A stretch of 29,983 nt of DNA from Promethearchaeota archaeon (GCA_019057975.1 JAHLWJ010000013.1:1-29983); one strand, 5' to 3'; positions 16,503 to 24,700 are shown, counted from the first letter of the stretch. The notes: generated by a model from the sequence alone, not told the origin. A program made the numbers and translations.

Positions 16503-19412
16503 TTGACGTCGCTTACCTTAAATACTGAAAAAATTGAACAGTTAATCCTTAACGGAAATAATGAAGAAGCAGCTGAAGAAATATTTAGAGTTATTGAAGA
16601 TTATCAAAATCATCACGATAAGGAACTCATTTACAGATGTCTTAGTTTATTAAACCTCATTTGTGATAAATCTCCTTCAATAGCAGAAAGAACTGTAAAA
16701 ACCGTAAAGAACTTTATTAATGACTCTGATTCGTGGATAAGATTGGTTTCTTTAGAGATAATGTATCAAATAAGTCTATCTAGACCAAATTTATTAATAG
16801 ACTTAATTAAAAAAATCAGAGGACGGTTATACGATCATGATCCAACTGTGAGAAGATTAACTGTAAAAATTATTGGAAATTTAATATTAACGCTTCATAT
16901 TGATTTAGAAGAACTGTCCTCTGATTTCTTTGAAAAAATGATGGATAATGATTGGAAAGTAAAGCTCAATGTAATTAAAAGGATACAGAAGATATTAAAT
17001 CAAGATTATACTAAAATAAGAGATTTAGAACCATTATTATCAATGGTAATAATAAATCTCAGAGATGAAGATGATGATGTTGCGCATGCTGCTGCTGAAC
17101 TCCTAAAGATCCATGGTACGTACTTCCTCTCTAAAGAAAAATTATTCTATATTCTACTCAACCTTCTTTACAACGAAACAAATAGAGTCAAAGAATTAAT
17201 TATTTGGTTATTTGGTGAAATAGGTAAAGAAAAGTCTTCTGAAATAATCTCAATTATTCCAAAATTAATAAACCTCTTAAAAGAAAAAGATTATCGCATT
17301 CAATCAAAAGTAATAGAAGCTCTCGTAAATATAGCAGAAAATAACTTTGACCAGATATGGGCTAATTTATTAAATTCAATGTCAGAAACAGGACATTCTT
17401 ATTATAGAAATTCATTAATAAATGCATTATATCAGCTCTGTCAAAAAAATATTACCGAAATATTTCCTTATTTGTTCGAAGAATTAGAAAACCCTTCTGA
17501 AAACATTAGAGAAGGAATTGCCCTAGTTTTTAAGCGGTTATTTGAAGAATATCAAATTGAAATTGAGAACGAAATAACCAGAATATTATATCAACTAGAG
17601 TCGCGTTATTGGAGAGAAAGAAAACAAACAATTAATCTTTTAAACCACACATGTTTCATTCTAAAAAACCACAAAATCGCTGTTTGGATTACAATTGAAT
17701 TAAACAAATCCTTACAAACTGAAAAAGATCCAGAAGTGAAGGAAGAAATCTTTTTTACATTAGAAAATATTAATACCAACTTTAAAAAAATCGATTCTAC
17801 AATAGAACGCATAAATTATGAATTAGCATTATTTCATAAAAAAATTGTTAGATTTCAAAAAATTCCCGCGCAATTCAGAGAAAAACTAAACTCCTATATT
17901 GAGAATTTTAAATTTAACAATACAGAAGTTCAATTAAATAGAAAATACAATAAGATTCTTAAAAAAATCAAAAAATTTGATAACGTAATTAATAAATTTG
18001 ATTATAAAAGATTAGCTTTTGGATTAATTGAAGATTGGGAAGATACTAAAATCCAGATAATTGAAGAATTAAGTATTATAAAAAGCTTCATCTCTGAAAT
18101 ATGCGAAGAAAAAAAGCAAGAGTTTGTCTCTGATTTACATCAAGAAATCAAACTATTAGATAATCGCATAAGTATCCTAAAAGCTGAATTTGATTACATA
18201 AAAGAAAATGAACTTGAGATGAATGTCAGCAATGGTGAAAATGAAATATTCACTTATATAACCCAAATAAGAAAAAAATTATTCAAGTTAGATGGAGAAA
18301 TAAGAGAACTATTAATAAATAATGTAGAATTTGATGAAATCTTCGAAGGTCTGTTAAGAAAATGGGTTTCAATAAAAATTGAAATTCAGGAATATTTAAT
18401 TGATTTAGATAGACAATTTAAGACAATAAAAGATGATTTAATCGATTATATGCTACAAAGTCGAGTCGCAGGGGAAATTTCTGATAATGAAGAGATAAAT
18501 GGGATTGATAATGAACTTAGATTTCAACTCCTTCAGGGACATATCCAATCTATTATTACAGAGAGAATCGAAGGAATTAAAAGGTTAAATGATAATTTTG
18601 AAACACTAACTCCAAAATTAGAATTTTTAATAAAGACTAATGAGTTTAGTGATGGAAAGAAGTTAATTGAAATGAATACAAGACAAATTCAGAATTATAT
18701 AGAAGAAACTGATAATCAAATTGAAAACATTCTTGGTAAAGAGAAATTACTGGAAGACAATAATGTATTTAACTTATATGTGAGACCATATATAAACAAA
18801 TTTAACACCTCAAAAGAATTACTGATAAATCGGCTTAAAAATTTCATACGAAAAGGAGAAGATAAACTTCATCTAAGTCAGATTAAGTATTACTCCAAAA
18901 TTAGCAACCCTATAAAATTGGATTTACTCTCTAAATTTTTAGAATTAAGCACAGAACAATTAAAAGAAACTATTCTTAAATTCATTAATAGAAATAAGCT
19001 TGATGCGAAAATCATAAATGAAAAATTAGCTTTCGAACAAATTGAGTCTTATATAACAGATTCTATTTTATTTTTTAAGAATATTAAGACGATAGGTAGC
19101 GAAATATACTTAAACTGTAAGCTGACAAATCCTACAGGCTTAGATTTTAAAGATTTCCAAATTTCCTTAAAAGTCCCAAATTATGTAAACATCCAGAGAA
19201 AGGAAAGCTTCCCAAAATACCTTCAATTTAACGAGTTAAAACCTGGGTCTGCTTTTAAGTTTAACTATGTCTTGAAAGTCGACAAACAAAAGGAACTCAA
19301 GAAAAACCTTTTCGACCCATCCGCAGATGAGATAAAACTAGAATTGCATTATAGAGATCAATTCAACAATACAAGAAAAACAACTAAACACATCGATTTA
19401 TTTATACCATAA
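16503..19412 (+). CDS. HEAT-repeat / coiled-coil / winged-helix / beta-sandwich protein
   Basis: A 969-aa protein; the start is TTG at 16503, the only usual start codon between the upstream in-frame stop (16488) and the conserved part. Residues about 1-415 are HEAT/ARM-like helical repeats (for example DSDSWIRLVSLEIMYQI, DHDPTVRRLTVKIIGNLI, DEDDDVAHAAAELLKI). Residues about 430-780 are coiled coil. Residues 788-845 read as a winged-helix or PCI-like unit (LHLSQIKYYSKISNPIKLDL then LSTEQLKETILKFINRNKLD). Residues 855-969 form a predicted beta-sandwich (GSEIYLNCKLTNPTGLDFKD). HEAT solenoid plus C-terminal sandwich recalls adaptin/coatomer subunits, but this is architecture only, not homology shown here. 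Confidence 0.82.
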   Translation: MTSLTLNTEKIEQLILNGNNEEAAEEIFRVIEDYQNHHDKELIYRCLSLLNLICDKSPSIAERTVKTVKNFINDSDSWIRLVSLEIMYQISLSRPNLLIDLIKKIRGRLYDHDPTVRRLTVKIIGNLILTLHIDLEELSSDFFEKMMDNDWKVKLNVIKRIQKILNQDYTKIRDLEPLLSMVIINLRDEDDDVAHAAAELLKIHGTYFLSKEKLFYILLNLLYNETNRVKELIIWLFGEIGKEKSSEIISIIPKLINLLKEKDYRIQSKVIEALVNIAENNFDQIWANLLNSMSETGHSYYRNSLINALYQLCQKNITEIFPYLFEELENPSENIREGIALVFKRLFEEYQIEIENEITRILYQLESRYWRERKQTINLLNHTCFILKNHKIAVWITIELNKSLQTEKDPEVKEEIFFTLENINTNFKKIDSTIERINYELALFHKKIVRFQKIPAQFREKLNSYIENFKFNNTEVQLNRKYNKILKKIKKFDNVINKFDYKRLAFGLIEDWEDTKIQIIEELSIIKSFISEICEEKKQEFVSDLHQEIKLLDNRISILKAEFDYIKENELEMNVSNGENEIFTYITQIRKKLFKLDGEIRELLINNVEFDEIFEGLLRKWVSIKIEIQEYLIDLDRQFKTIKDDLIDYMLQSRVAGEISDNEEINGIDNELRFQLLQGHIQSIITERIEGIKRLNDNFETLTPKLEFLIKTNEFSDGKKLIEMNTRQIQNYIEETDNQIENILGKEKLLEDNNVFNLYVRPYINKFNTSKELLINRLKNFIRKGEDKLHLSQIKYYSKISNPIKLDLLSKFLELSTEQLKETILKFINRNKLDAKIINEKLAFEQIESYITDSILFFKNIKTIGSEIYLNCKLTNPTGLDFKDFQISLKVPNYVNIQRKESFPKYLQFNELKPGSAFKFNYVLKVDKQKELKKNLFDPSADEIKLELHYRDQFNNTRKTTKHIDLFIP

Positions 19413-19552
19413 ACCTCCTTAAAGAGTTAGTCTTGCTTTAGAATGAATTCAAGAAAGATTAATAACATGTTTATTGCAATAATAATCATCACACCAAACA
19501 GCAATTAGCTATTATAGGTAAAAATTGTCTGAAGTAGTCCTTTAGTTATCCA

Positions 19553-20467
19553 TTAATTAATAAATGTGTATCCTCCTAATAAAAAATAACTAGGATCAGA
19601 AGCTGGCAAGTGACCTATCATATAACCTTGTGATGTAGTCTCGCAAATCCAATAGTCGTAACCATCAATATCATAATAGTAACTTGGCGGGTAACCTAAA
19701 TGAGCCGTTGGAACATAACTTAAATAGACACCGACACATGCATGTCCCACCCATACTTCCTCGACTTCATCATAAAAATTAATAATCATTATGATTGCAG
19801 CATATCCTAGAGCTTCCACTAAGGACCCAAATAAAATAGATAGATCTTCACAATCTCCTTGTTCGAATATAGTTTCAAGTGGATATTGTGCTAAATCTAC
19901 AGTATCATACTTATATGTAATTGCTTGAGTGAAGCTTAAGAGAGCATTGATAACTTCTTCGGAATCATATGGATCTATGCATTTTGAGCGGACCGCTTCA
20001 GAAATTTGAATAATTTTTTCATCATTAGGGGTACAATAAGACTCTACGACTGAAGCCGTGTAATTTGCATCAAAAGAGAAGTGAGAGGGGTGAGGTTCAT
20101 CTTTGTAAAAATTAAGATTCGCACGTGTCGTCTTAACTGTATAAGAACTAGGATTTAACCCGTTATTTACATAGAATCCAACTTTTTTCTGTATAAAATT
20201 GGACTCATAAATGGCAATACTTACAGTAGGGATGATAATTGCCGCAAGTACGACAATAGTCCCTACTATAATTGCTCTTTTTTGGTTTTTTGTTAATCTT
20301 CTTCTTCCTTCACACTCCATTCTAAGAGTGATTCCTTGCTCTAGTGATTCATAAGCAGGTCTTCCCGACTTTTTAGGGTTAATACCGATGGCATGCCCAC
20401 AATAAGGGCAAAACTTCATTGTATTTTGTAAAGGCTTCCCACATACAGGACAGAAATTAGCGATTAT
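19553..20467 (-). CDS. Membrane-anchored zinc-ribbon transglutaminase-like protein with a non-standard start
   Basis: The N-terminus is a zinc ribbon, NFCPVCGKPLQNTMKFCPYC, whose first Cys pair lies upstream of the first ATG (20419). In frame, only ATA (20467) or ATC (20464) lies between the upstream stop (20468-20470) and the ribbon; AAGGTG sits four bases before the ATA. A single membrane helix follows (IIVGTIVVLAAIIIPTVSIA, about 66-86 with the longer start). The C-terminal domain is transglutaminase-like: EQGDCEDLSILFGSLVEALG (catalytic Cys190 from the ATG), WVGHACVGV (His226) and the DGYDYWICETT segment for the third residue. The catalytic domain should lie outside the cell, with the ribbon inside. 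It could be a protease or a cross-linker; the substrate is unknown. Confidence 0.8.
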   Translation of the reverse strand: MIANFCPVCGKPLQNTMKFCPYCGHAIGINPKKSGRPAYESLEQGITLRMECEGRRRLTKNQKRAIIVGTIVVLAAIIIPTVSIAIYESNFIQKKVGFYVNNGLNPSSYTVKTTRANLNFYKDEPHPSHFSFDANYTASVVESYCTPNDEKIIQISEAVRSKCIDPYDSEEVINALLSFTQAITYKYDTVDLAQYPLETIFEQGDCEDLSILFGSLVEALGYAAIIMIINFYDEVEEVWVGHACVGVYLSYVPTAHLGYPPSYYYDIDGYDYWICETTSQGYMIGHLPASDPSYFLLGGYTFIN

Positions 20468-20741
20468 TTAACACCTTGCTTTAAGGATTCATTATCTTTA
20501 TAATAAATATATGACCGTTTTATCTTTTAAACTTGAATACAAATTATTAATAAAATCAAAATTCCACTTTTATCTCTTTTAAATTTTTTAATTTATTTCT
20601 AATAACTTTTTATGAGAAATTTTCTTATCTCATGAATAGTTTAATTTATTTCTTCAATAAATTAAATGAAAAAGATTAATATATTCGTTAATTCTAAATA
20701 AATCTACTAATGCTATAAGAATTATAAAATTGAGGTGAAGA
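20420..20741. other. Divergent promoter region, no further gene
   Basis: Apart from the upstream part of the transglutaminase gene (to 20467), this stretch holds only AT-rich sequence with stops in all frames. It must carry the divergent promoters of the transglutaminase-like gene and of selD copy 1. Several TATA-like strings occur (for example near 20500 and 20590), but none is singled out by sequence. Confidence 0.5.
20731..20738 (+). promoter_or_regulatory. Shine-Dalgarno site that fixes the selD copy 1 start
   Basis: TGAGGTGA lies three bases before the ATG at 20742 and matches the archaeal anti-SD well. The same GAGGTG string stands directly before the ATG of copy 2 (22059-22064). It shows that translation starts upstream of the in-frame UGA, so that UGA must be read through. 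Confidence 0.8.
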
Positions 20742-21773
20742 ATGCAAGAGTTAGAAAGTTATCGATTGACATTGCAAACGAAACTATTTGGCTGAAATTG
20801 TAAACTTGACGCGGAAAAATTAGATAAACTATTATCCAACGTTGGATTAAAAGGAGACATTGAAGATTCTGCCGTAATTCCTGTGCCAAATACCGACCTT
20901 GTCATGGTAAAAAACCTTGATATTTTCACACCAATCCTAGATGAACCAGAAATCATGGGAGAGATTGCTGCCGCCAATGTAACTAACGATGTTTTTGCAT
21001 TAAATGTACTAGACATTTCTGGAATGCTTGTGTTCTTAGGAATGAAGAAAAATATGCCAATGCATGTTGCTGAAGGTATATTAAGCGGAATTAAAAATTT
21101 CATGGAAAATAAGATAAATTCTAAAGTCTTAGGCGGTCATACAATCTATTCTGAGTGGCCATTGATAGGTGGAGAGGCTTCAGGATTCGTACACAAAGAC
21201 AGGATTATAAAAAAGAACTATGTTGAAAAGGGAGATAAATTAATTGTTACTAAACCAATAGGAAATCAAGCTATAATGGCAGCATATCGTCTACAAAAAA
21301 ACAACCCCGCTCTTATAGAGAATTATTCAACATCAAAAATTGATGATTCCATTGATTTTGCAATTAACCTCATGATTACACCGCTTCGAGATGTAGTAGA
21401 GGTTATACATTCTTACTCTGATGTTAATTTTGTTCATTCAATGACGGATGTTTCTGGATTTGGCTTAGCAGGTCATTTAAAAGAGATACTTCAAAATTCT
21501 AAACTTTCAGCGACTATTGACAAGGTGCCTATTATTAAATTATCTAGAGAATTGTCATATGATTTTGGTTATAAATTTGATTCATGCGAAATGCCAGAAA
21601 CTGCAGGCGGAATGCTCATCTCTGTTGATCATAAACAAGCAGAAGAATTTTCAGAACGACTTACAAAGTTTGGAGTTTCAAATTGGATTATTGGGTCAAT
21701 CGATAATGTTCATAAGCATAAATATGTTCACGTTTCTGAAGATGTTGAACATATTGAAATAACAAAATTCTAA
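20742..21773 (+). CDS. selD: Selenophosphate synthetase, selenocysteine-containing (copy 1)
   Basis: A 343-aa SelD read through an in-frame TGA at 20793. The N-terminus YRLTLQTKLFG-U-NCKLDAEKL places selenocysteine at the catalytic Cys17 position of E. coli SelD, with Cys two residues later and the catalytic Lys after that (U-N-C-K). Downstream: IEDSAVIPVPNTDLV, the metal/ATP-binding aspartates in TNDVFALNV, VLGGHTIYSEWPLIGGEASG, LIVTKPIGNQAIM, and the C-terminal MTDVSGFGLAGHL and ETAGGMLIS. The enzyme makes selenophosphate from selenide and ATP for Sec-tRNA synthesis. A SECIS-like hairpin follows the stop directly. A related copy lies 1.3 kb downstream. An alternative start at ATG 20883 would drop the active site and is rejected. 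Confidence 0.95.
20793..20795 (+). other. selD: UGA selenocysteine codon, selD copy 1
   Basis: This TGA falls at residue 18 in the motif FG-U-NCK. The frame is open on both sides with conserved SelD sequence, there is a good ribosome-binding site upstream, and a SECIS-like element follows the gene. This identifies it as a Sec codon and not a nonsense mutation. Confidence 0.93.
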
Positions 21774-21845
21774 CGATGTCGATGAAATAAGCAAAAACAC
21801 ATCATTGTGGGTGCTTATAGAGAAATCCGTTGCGAAACGGCATCG
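21774..21845 (+). ncRNA. SECIS-like element in the 3' UTR of selD copy 1
   Basis: Begins directly after the stop. Outer helix CGATG/CATCG (21774-21778 with 21841-21845). The SECIS arm has a kink-turn core, 5' ATGAA (21782-21786) facing 3' AGAG (21819-21822), giving tandem G.A pairs. Above it, helix ATAAGC/GCTTAT (21787-21792 with 21813-21818), an A-rich bulge AAAAA, then apical stem CACA/TGTG with loop TCAT. A third hairpin, CCGTT-GCGA-AACGG (21827-21840), sits 3' of the core. All of these recur in the copy 2 element with compensating changes. It should recruit the Sec decoding machinery for the UGA at 20793. Confidence 0.9.
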
Positions 21846-22058
21846 TAAAAATTTGATGGATTTAATATTTTCTTTTCTTATTTTGTTCTATATTTAGATC
21901 TTAGGCTTTAACTTTATTTGAATTAATACTAGCTATATATCTCATATTTAACATTTATCAAGTTTTTCGATAAATAATATCGAAAATTTTTATAGATAGT
22001 AAGAATTTGATTTATTAACTAACTTTAAATTAAAATTTATTGAAAATCATGAAAAGTT
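21846..22058. other. Inter-selD spacer, no gene
   Basis: AT-rich spacer between the SECIS of copy 1 and the ribosome-binding site of copy 2. A T-rich run at 21866-21885 (TATTTTCTTTTCTTATTTTG) may terminate copy 1. The later part (near 21990-22030) may hold the promoter of copy 2. No frame of note. Confidence 0.4.
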
Positions 22059-22065
22059 GAGGTGT

Positions 22066-23123
22066 ATGAACAAAGAATCAGAATATAGATTGACAAAACA
22101 AGTGAAAATCTTTGGATGAAGCTGCAAGCTTAGTGCCAATGATCTGAATGATCTACTAACAAATACAGGGTTACAGGGAGATATCGAAGATGCTGCTATT
22201 GTTCCTGTTCCGAATTCTGATATCGTTCAAGTGAAGAATTTAGATATCTTTACCCCTATCGTTGATGAACCGGATATTATGGGACAAATAGCCGCATGTA
22301 ACGTTACTAACGATATTTTTGCTATGAACGTACCTGAAATATCCGGGATGTTGGTCTTCCTTGGAATTAATAAAAATACTCCAATGAAGATTGCAGAGGG
22401 AATATTAGAAGGAATAAAATACTTCATGGAGAAAAAGATTGACTCGAAAGTTGTAGGAGGTCATACAATTTACTCCGAGTGGCCTTTAATCGAAAAAAAA
22501 GCTTTTTTCGAGGGGAAATCGGCGGGGAAGCTTCGGGATTTGTCCATAAAGATGCTATTATTCATAAACAAGGAGTTATAAATGGAGATAAGCTATTATT
22601 AACCAAACCTATAGGATTACAACCTGTAATGGCTTCATACAGGATTTTGAAAGATATGCCGGAGATGCTTGAAACATATTCTGAGAAACAACTTAGAAAA
22701 TCAATAAAACTTGCTATAAAGCTTATGACAACTTCAAATCAGGATGTTGTAAAAACGATTCATTCATTGGATGATTTTTCATTTATCCATGCTATGACAG
22801 ATGTTTCAGGGTTTGGTCTTGCTGGTCATCTATTAGAAATGCTTCAAAACTCTAATTTATCCGCAATTATTGAGACGATACCCTCAATTAAACTCTCTGA
22901 AAGCCTATCTAAAGATTTAGGTTATGCTTTTGATGACTGTGAATGTTCAGAAACTGCTGGTGGTATGCTTATGGCAATTAATGCTTCGAACGTAGAGGAT
23001 TTTTCAAATACTCTCTCAAGTAATGGAATTTCAAATTGGATTGTAGGTTCGATAGATACAGTATCCCCAGGACTCGTGAGAATTTCAGAGAACGTAGAAA
23101 ACATAGAAATTACAAAATATTAA
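22066..23123 (+). CDS. selD: Selenophosphate synthetase copy 2, Sec-containing, interrupted by a 29-nt insertion and frame change
   Basis: Starts with ATG at 22066 after GAGGTGT. The N-terminus YRLTKQVKIFG-U-SCKLSANDL has UGA at 22117 in the same active-site place as copy 1. The frame runs through GGHTIYSEWPLI to 22491, then changes by -1. GGEASGFVHKDAIIHKQG (22521 onward) continues to the conserved C-terminus and the stop at 23121. Compared with copy 1, exactly 29 bases (22492-22520) are extra. They contain an A8 run and an 8-bp hairpin. Without a shift the zero frame ends at 22579-22581. It may be a pseudogene, a sequencing or assembly slip in the A-run, or a recoded gene. The rest is free of stops, which argues against old decay. 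Confidence 0.88.
22117..22119 (+). other. selD: UGA selenocysteine codon, selD copy 2
   Basis: In-frame TGA at residue 18, in FG-U-SCK, identical in place to copy 1. A matching SECIS-like element follows the gene. Conservation of both the UGA and the SECIS suggests that copy 2 has been under selection as a selenoprotein gene. Confidence 0.92.
22488..22521 (+). other. 29-nt palindromic insertion with A8 slippery run in selD copy 2
   Basis: Relative to copy 1, bases 22492-22520 are inserted between the Ile codon ATC and GGC GGG GAA. The insert is bounded by the direct repeat AATCG (22488-22492 and 22517-22521). It contains the hairpin CGAAAAAA-AAGC-TTTTTTCG (22491-22510) and GAGGGGAA. In the incoming frame the run reads A AAA AAA, a -1 slippery heptamer. 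A -1 shift there yields WPLI-EKKSFFRGEI-GGEASG and continues to the normal C-terminus. Adding one A would have the same effect. Confidence 0.8.
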
Positions 23124-23200
23124 CGATGTTGATGATATAAGCTGAAACACAATAATGTGGGGGCTTATTGAGAATTCCACCTGCGAGGTGGCTTCATATC
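23124..23200 (+). ncRNA. SECIS-like element in the 3' UTR of selD copy 2
   Basis: Directly follows the stop and mirrors the copy 1 element. Outer helix GATGT/ATATC (23125-23129 with 23196-23200). Kink-turn core ATGAT (23132-23136) facing TGAG (23169-23172). Helix ATAAGC/GCTTAT (23137-23142 with 23163-23168), bulge TGAAA, apical stem CACA/TGTG with loop ATAA, then the 3' hairpin CCACC-TGCGA-GGTGG (23177-23191). The last hairpin differs from copy 1 at three pairs, and all three stay paired. It ends just before the stop of the converging cinA-like gene at 23206. Confidence 0.9.
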
Positions 23201-23205
23201 TGGAA

Positions 23206-24000
23206 TTATTTTCTTTCTTTAATTTTTCCTTTTAAATTTAATATAATTTCTCTAATTTCATTTAAGGCTTTATCTATTAATTCTTCCCCATTTTCTATAT
23301 TAAAAGCAGTAATCGAAACCTCAACTAATACAGATAGCCCTATCTTCGGGTGCGTTTTTATCCAAAGTTGAGGATATTTTTTTTCTAATTCACTCGTATA
23401 CGGTGCAATCTGGCTTTCTCCAATACCAGAAAAAAGAAATCCTTTTTCAACAAACTTACCTTTCTTCTCTTTCAAAATCGGATTTATTACATTTCTAAAC
23501 ATTGATTTCATCTCTGCTGGTACACCTGGAAGTATAAATATTGTTGTGTTTTTTTCCTTAATTTTAACTCCCGGAGCAGTACCTACGGTATTTGGTAATG
23601 GTATGGCGCCTTGAGGGAGGTATGCCATCTTTTTTCTCTCTTTGGTCATTCCCTCAAGTTTTAAAATTCCTCTTTCATAAGCATGTTTGTAAGCCTTCTT
23701 TATAGAACTAAAAGCATGTTCATTTAGTTCCAATTTTCTTTTTAAACCAATAGTTATACCTTCCAAAGTCATATCATCGAAAGTTGGTCCTAATCCACCA
23801 GTGATAATGACTAGGTCTGGATTCCGTTTCAAAACTTCTTGTAATGTACTAGAGATTACATCCAGGTCATCTCCTACCGTGGATATCCTTTTAAGTTGAT
23901 GACCATATCGAGCTATCCTTTTTGCCATCCAATTTGAATTGCTATCAAGTGTTTTTCCAATTAAAATCTCAAAACCGATTATTAGTAATTCAATATCCAT
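23206..24000 (-). CDS. CinA-like protein (MoaB/MogA-fold molybdopterin-binding domain)
   Basis: A 264-aa protein of the CinA N-terminal family: MDIELLIIGFEILIGKTLDSNS at the start, STVGDDLDVI (40-49), ITGGLGPTFDDMT (65-77), VGTAPGVKIK and FILPGVPAEMKSMF further on, the standard order for the domain. The C-terminal NMN-deamidase domain of full-length bacterial CinA is missing, as is usual for archaeal versions. Proposed roles are ADP-ribose or CoA-derivative pyrophosphatase, or nucleotide-metabolite repair. The exact reaction is not settled for archaeal members. It is divergent from the RNase-H-like gene and converges on selD copy 2. Confidence 0.88.
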   Translation of the reverse strand: MDIELLIIGFEILIGKTLDSNSNWMAKRIARYGHQLKRISTVGDDLDVISSTLQEVLKRNPDLVIITGGLGPTFDDMTLEGITIGLKRKLELNEHAFSSIKKAYKHAYERGILKLEGMTKERKKMAYLPQGAIPLPNTVGTAPGVKIKEKNTTIFILPGVPAEMKSMFRNVINPILKEKKGKFVEKGFLFSGIGESQIAPYTSELEKKYPQLWIKTHPKIGLSVLVEVSITAFNIENGEELIDKALNEIREIILNLKGKIKERK

Positions 24001-24140
24001 CTTTAGCTCATGTTTTTTAAATCAGGTAATAAATTAATATCTTTAATTATTTTTCTTAACAATTTAATTTTATAAAACTTGATATTTATTATTTAATTTA
24101 TTCAATTACTTTTAGATAAAAGAGATACTATTGAAAATCA

Positions 24141-24683
24141 ATGACAATAGAAATCGATGATGCAGGTACCGGAGATCTCGTTGGAGATGCCTTTATTGGC
24201 CTCTTAAGGAAGGAAACAGACGAGCTTATTTTTAAAACTTTATCTGTAGACTTATTTAAGGGAGATAATTGGAAAAATAAAAAACCATATAGCGAAGCAG
24301 TAAACTTAGTTAAGGATGGATTGCGAGAACTAAACTTCAAAAAAGATACAGAAATTGTACATCTTTGCCGCGGCAATATATTTGATCAAGTCCGATCCTA
24401 TTTTTTGGAAGAAGGCATAAATTATGAAGACGCAATAGTTGAAGGTAAACTTCAAGACGCTGTTGAAGGTAAATTAATTGAACACCTTCGAAATGATTTA
24501 AACGTACGGTCAAGTAACTTAACAAAGAAATCTGGAGCAAGACGTTACTTTGTTTTGTTTAGTTGGGTTTGCTATGATTTCTTTAATCGAGAAAAATACG
24601 TAAAATCTGGCTTCAAAAAATGGAATTCGGTTTGGAGAGAACGAGCTATTGAAAAATTTAATAAATTAAAAAAAGCCAGGTAA
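24141..24683 (+). CDS. RNase-H-like-fold hypothetical protein
   Basis: A 180-aa protein. The N-terminus IEIDDAGTGDLVGDAFIGLL resembles the first strand and Asp-x2-Gly loop of RNase-H-like folds (RNase HII begins with a comparable acidic-glycine loop). Further marks are EIVHLCRGNIFDQVRSYF (about 72-89) and LQDAVEGKLIEHL (about 103-115), with conserved-looking acidic residues. The basic C-terminus (KWNSVWRERAIEKFNKLKKA) could contact nucleic acid. A nuclease role is inference from fold pattern only. I do not recognise the exact family. It converges on the MIT-like gene with 17 bases between them. Confidence 0.7.
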   Translation: MTIEIDDAGTGDLVGDAFIGLLRKETDELIFKTLSVDLFKGDNWKNKKPYSEAVNLVKDGLRELNFKKDTEIVHLCRGNIFDQVRSYFLEEGINYEDAIVEGKLQDAVEGKLIEHLRNDLNVRSSNLTKKSGARRYFVLFSWVCYDFFNREKYVKSGFKKWNSVWRERAIEKFNKLKKAR

Positions 24684-24700
24684 AATAAATTTGAGATCTT

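Noticed and set aside
20793..20795. Premature stop making selD copy 1 a pseudogene
   Set aside because: The TGA is at the active-site Cys position, has conserved SelD coding on both sides, a strong ribosome-binding site upstream and a SECIS-like element after the gene. Copy 2 has the same UGA.
20759..21103. Minus-strand frame opposite selD
   Set aside because: It is an antisense shadow of the conserved SelD coding sequence; the same happens at 22227-22427 opposite copy 2.
20883..21773. selD copy 1 starting at ATG 20883
   Set aside because: This would lose the catalytic U-N-C-K motif, and there is no ribosome-binding site there.
22492..22520. Archaeal protein-gene intron in selD copy 2
   Set aside because: Removal of these 29 bases would restore the frame, but I could not draw a convincing bulge-helix-bulge motif at both junctions; the hairpin is inside the insert only.
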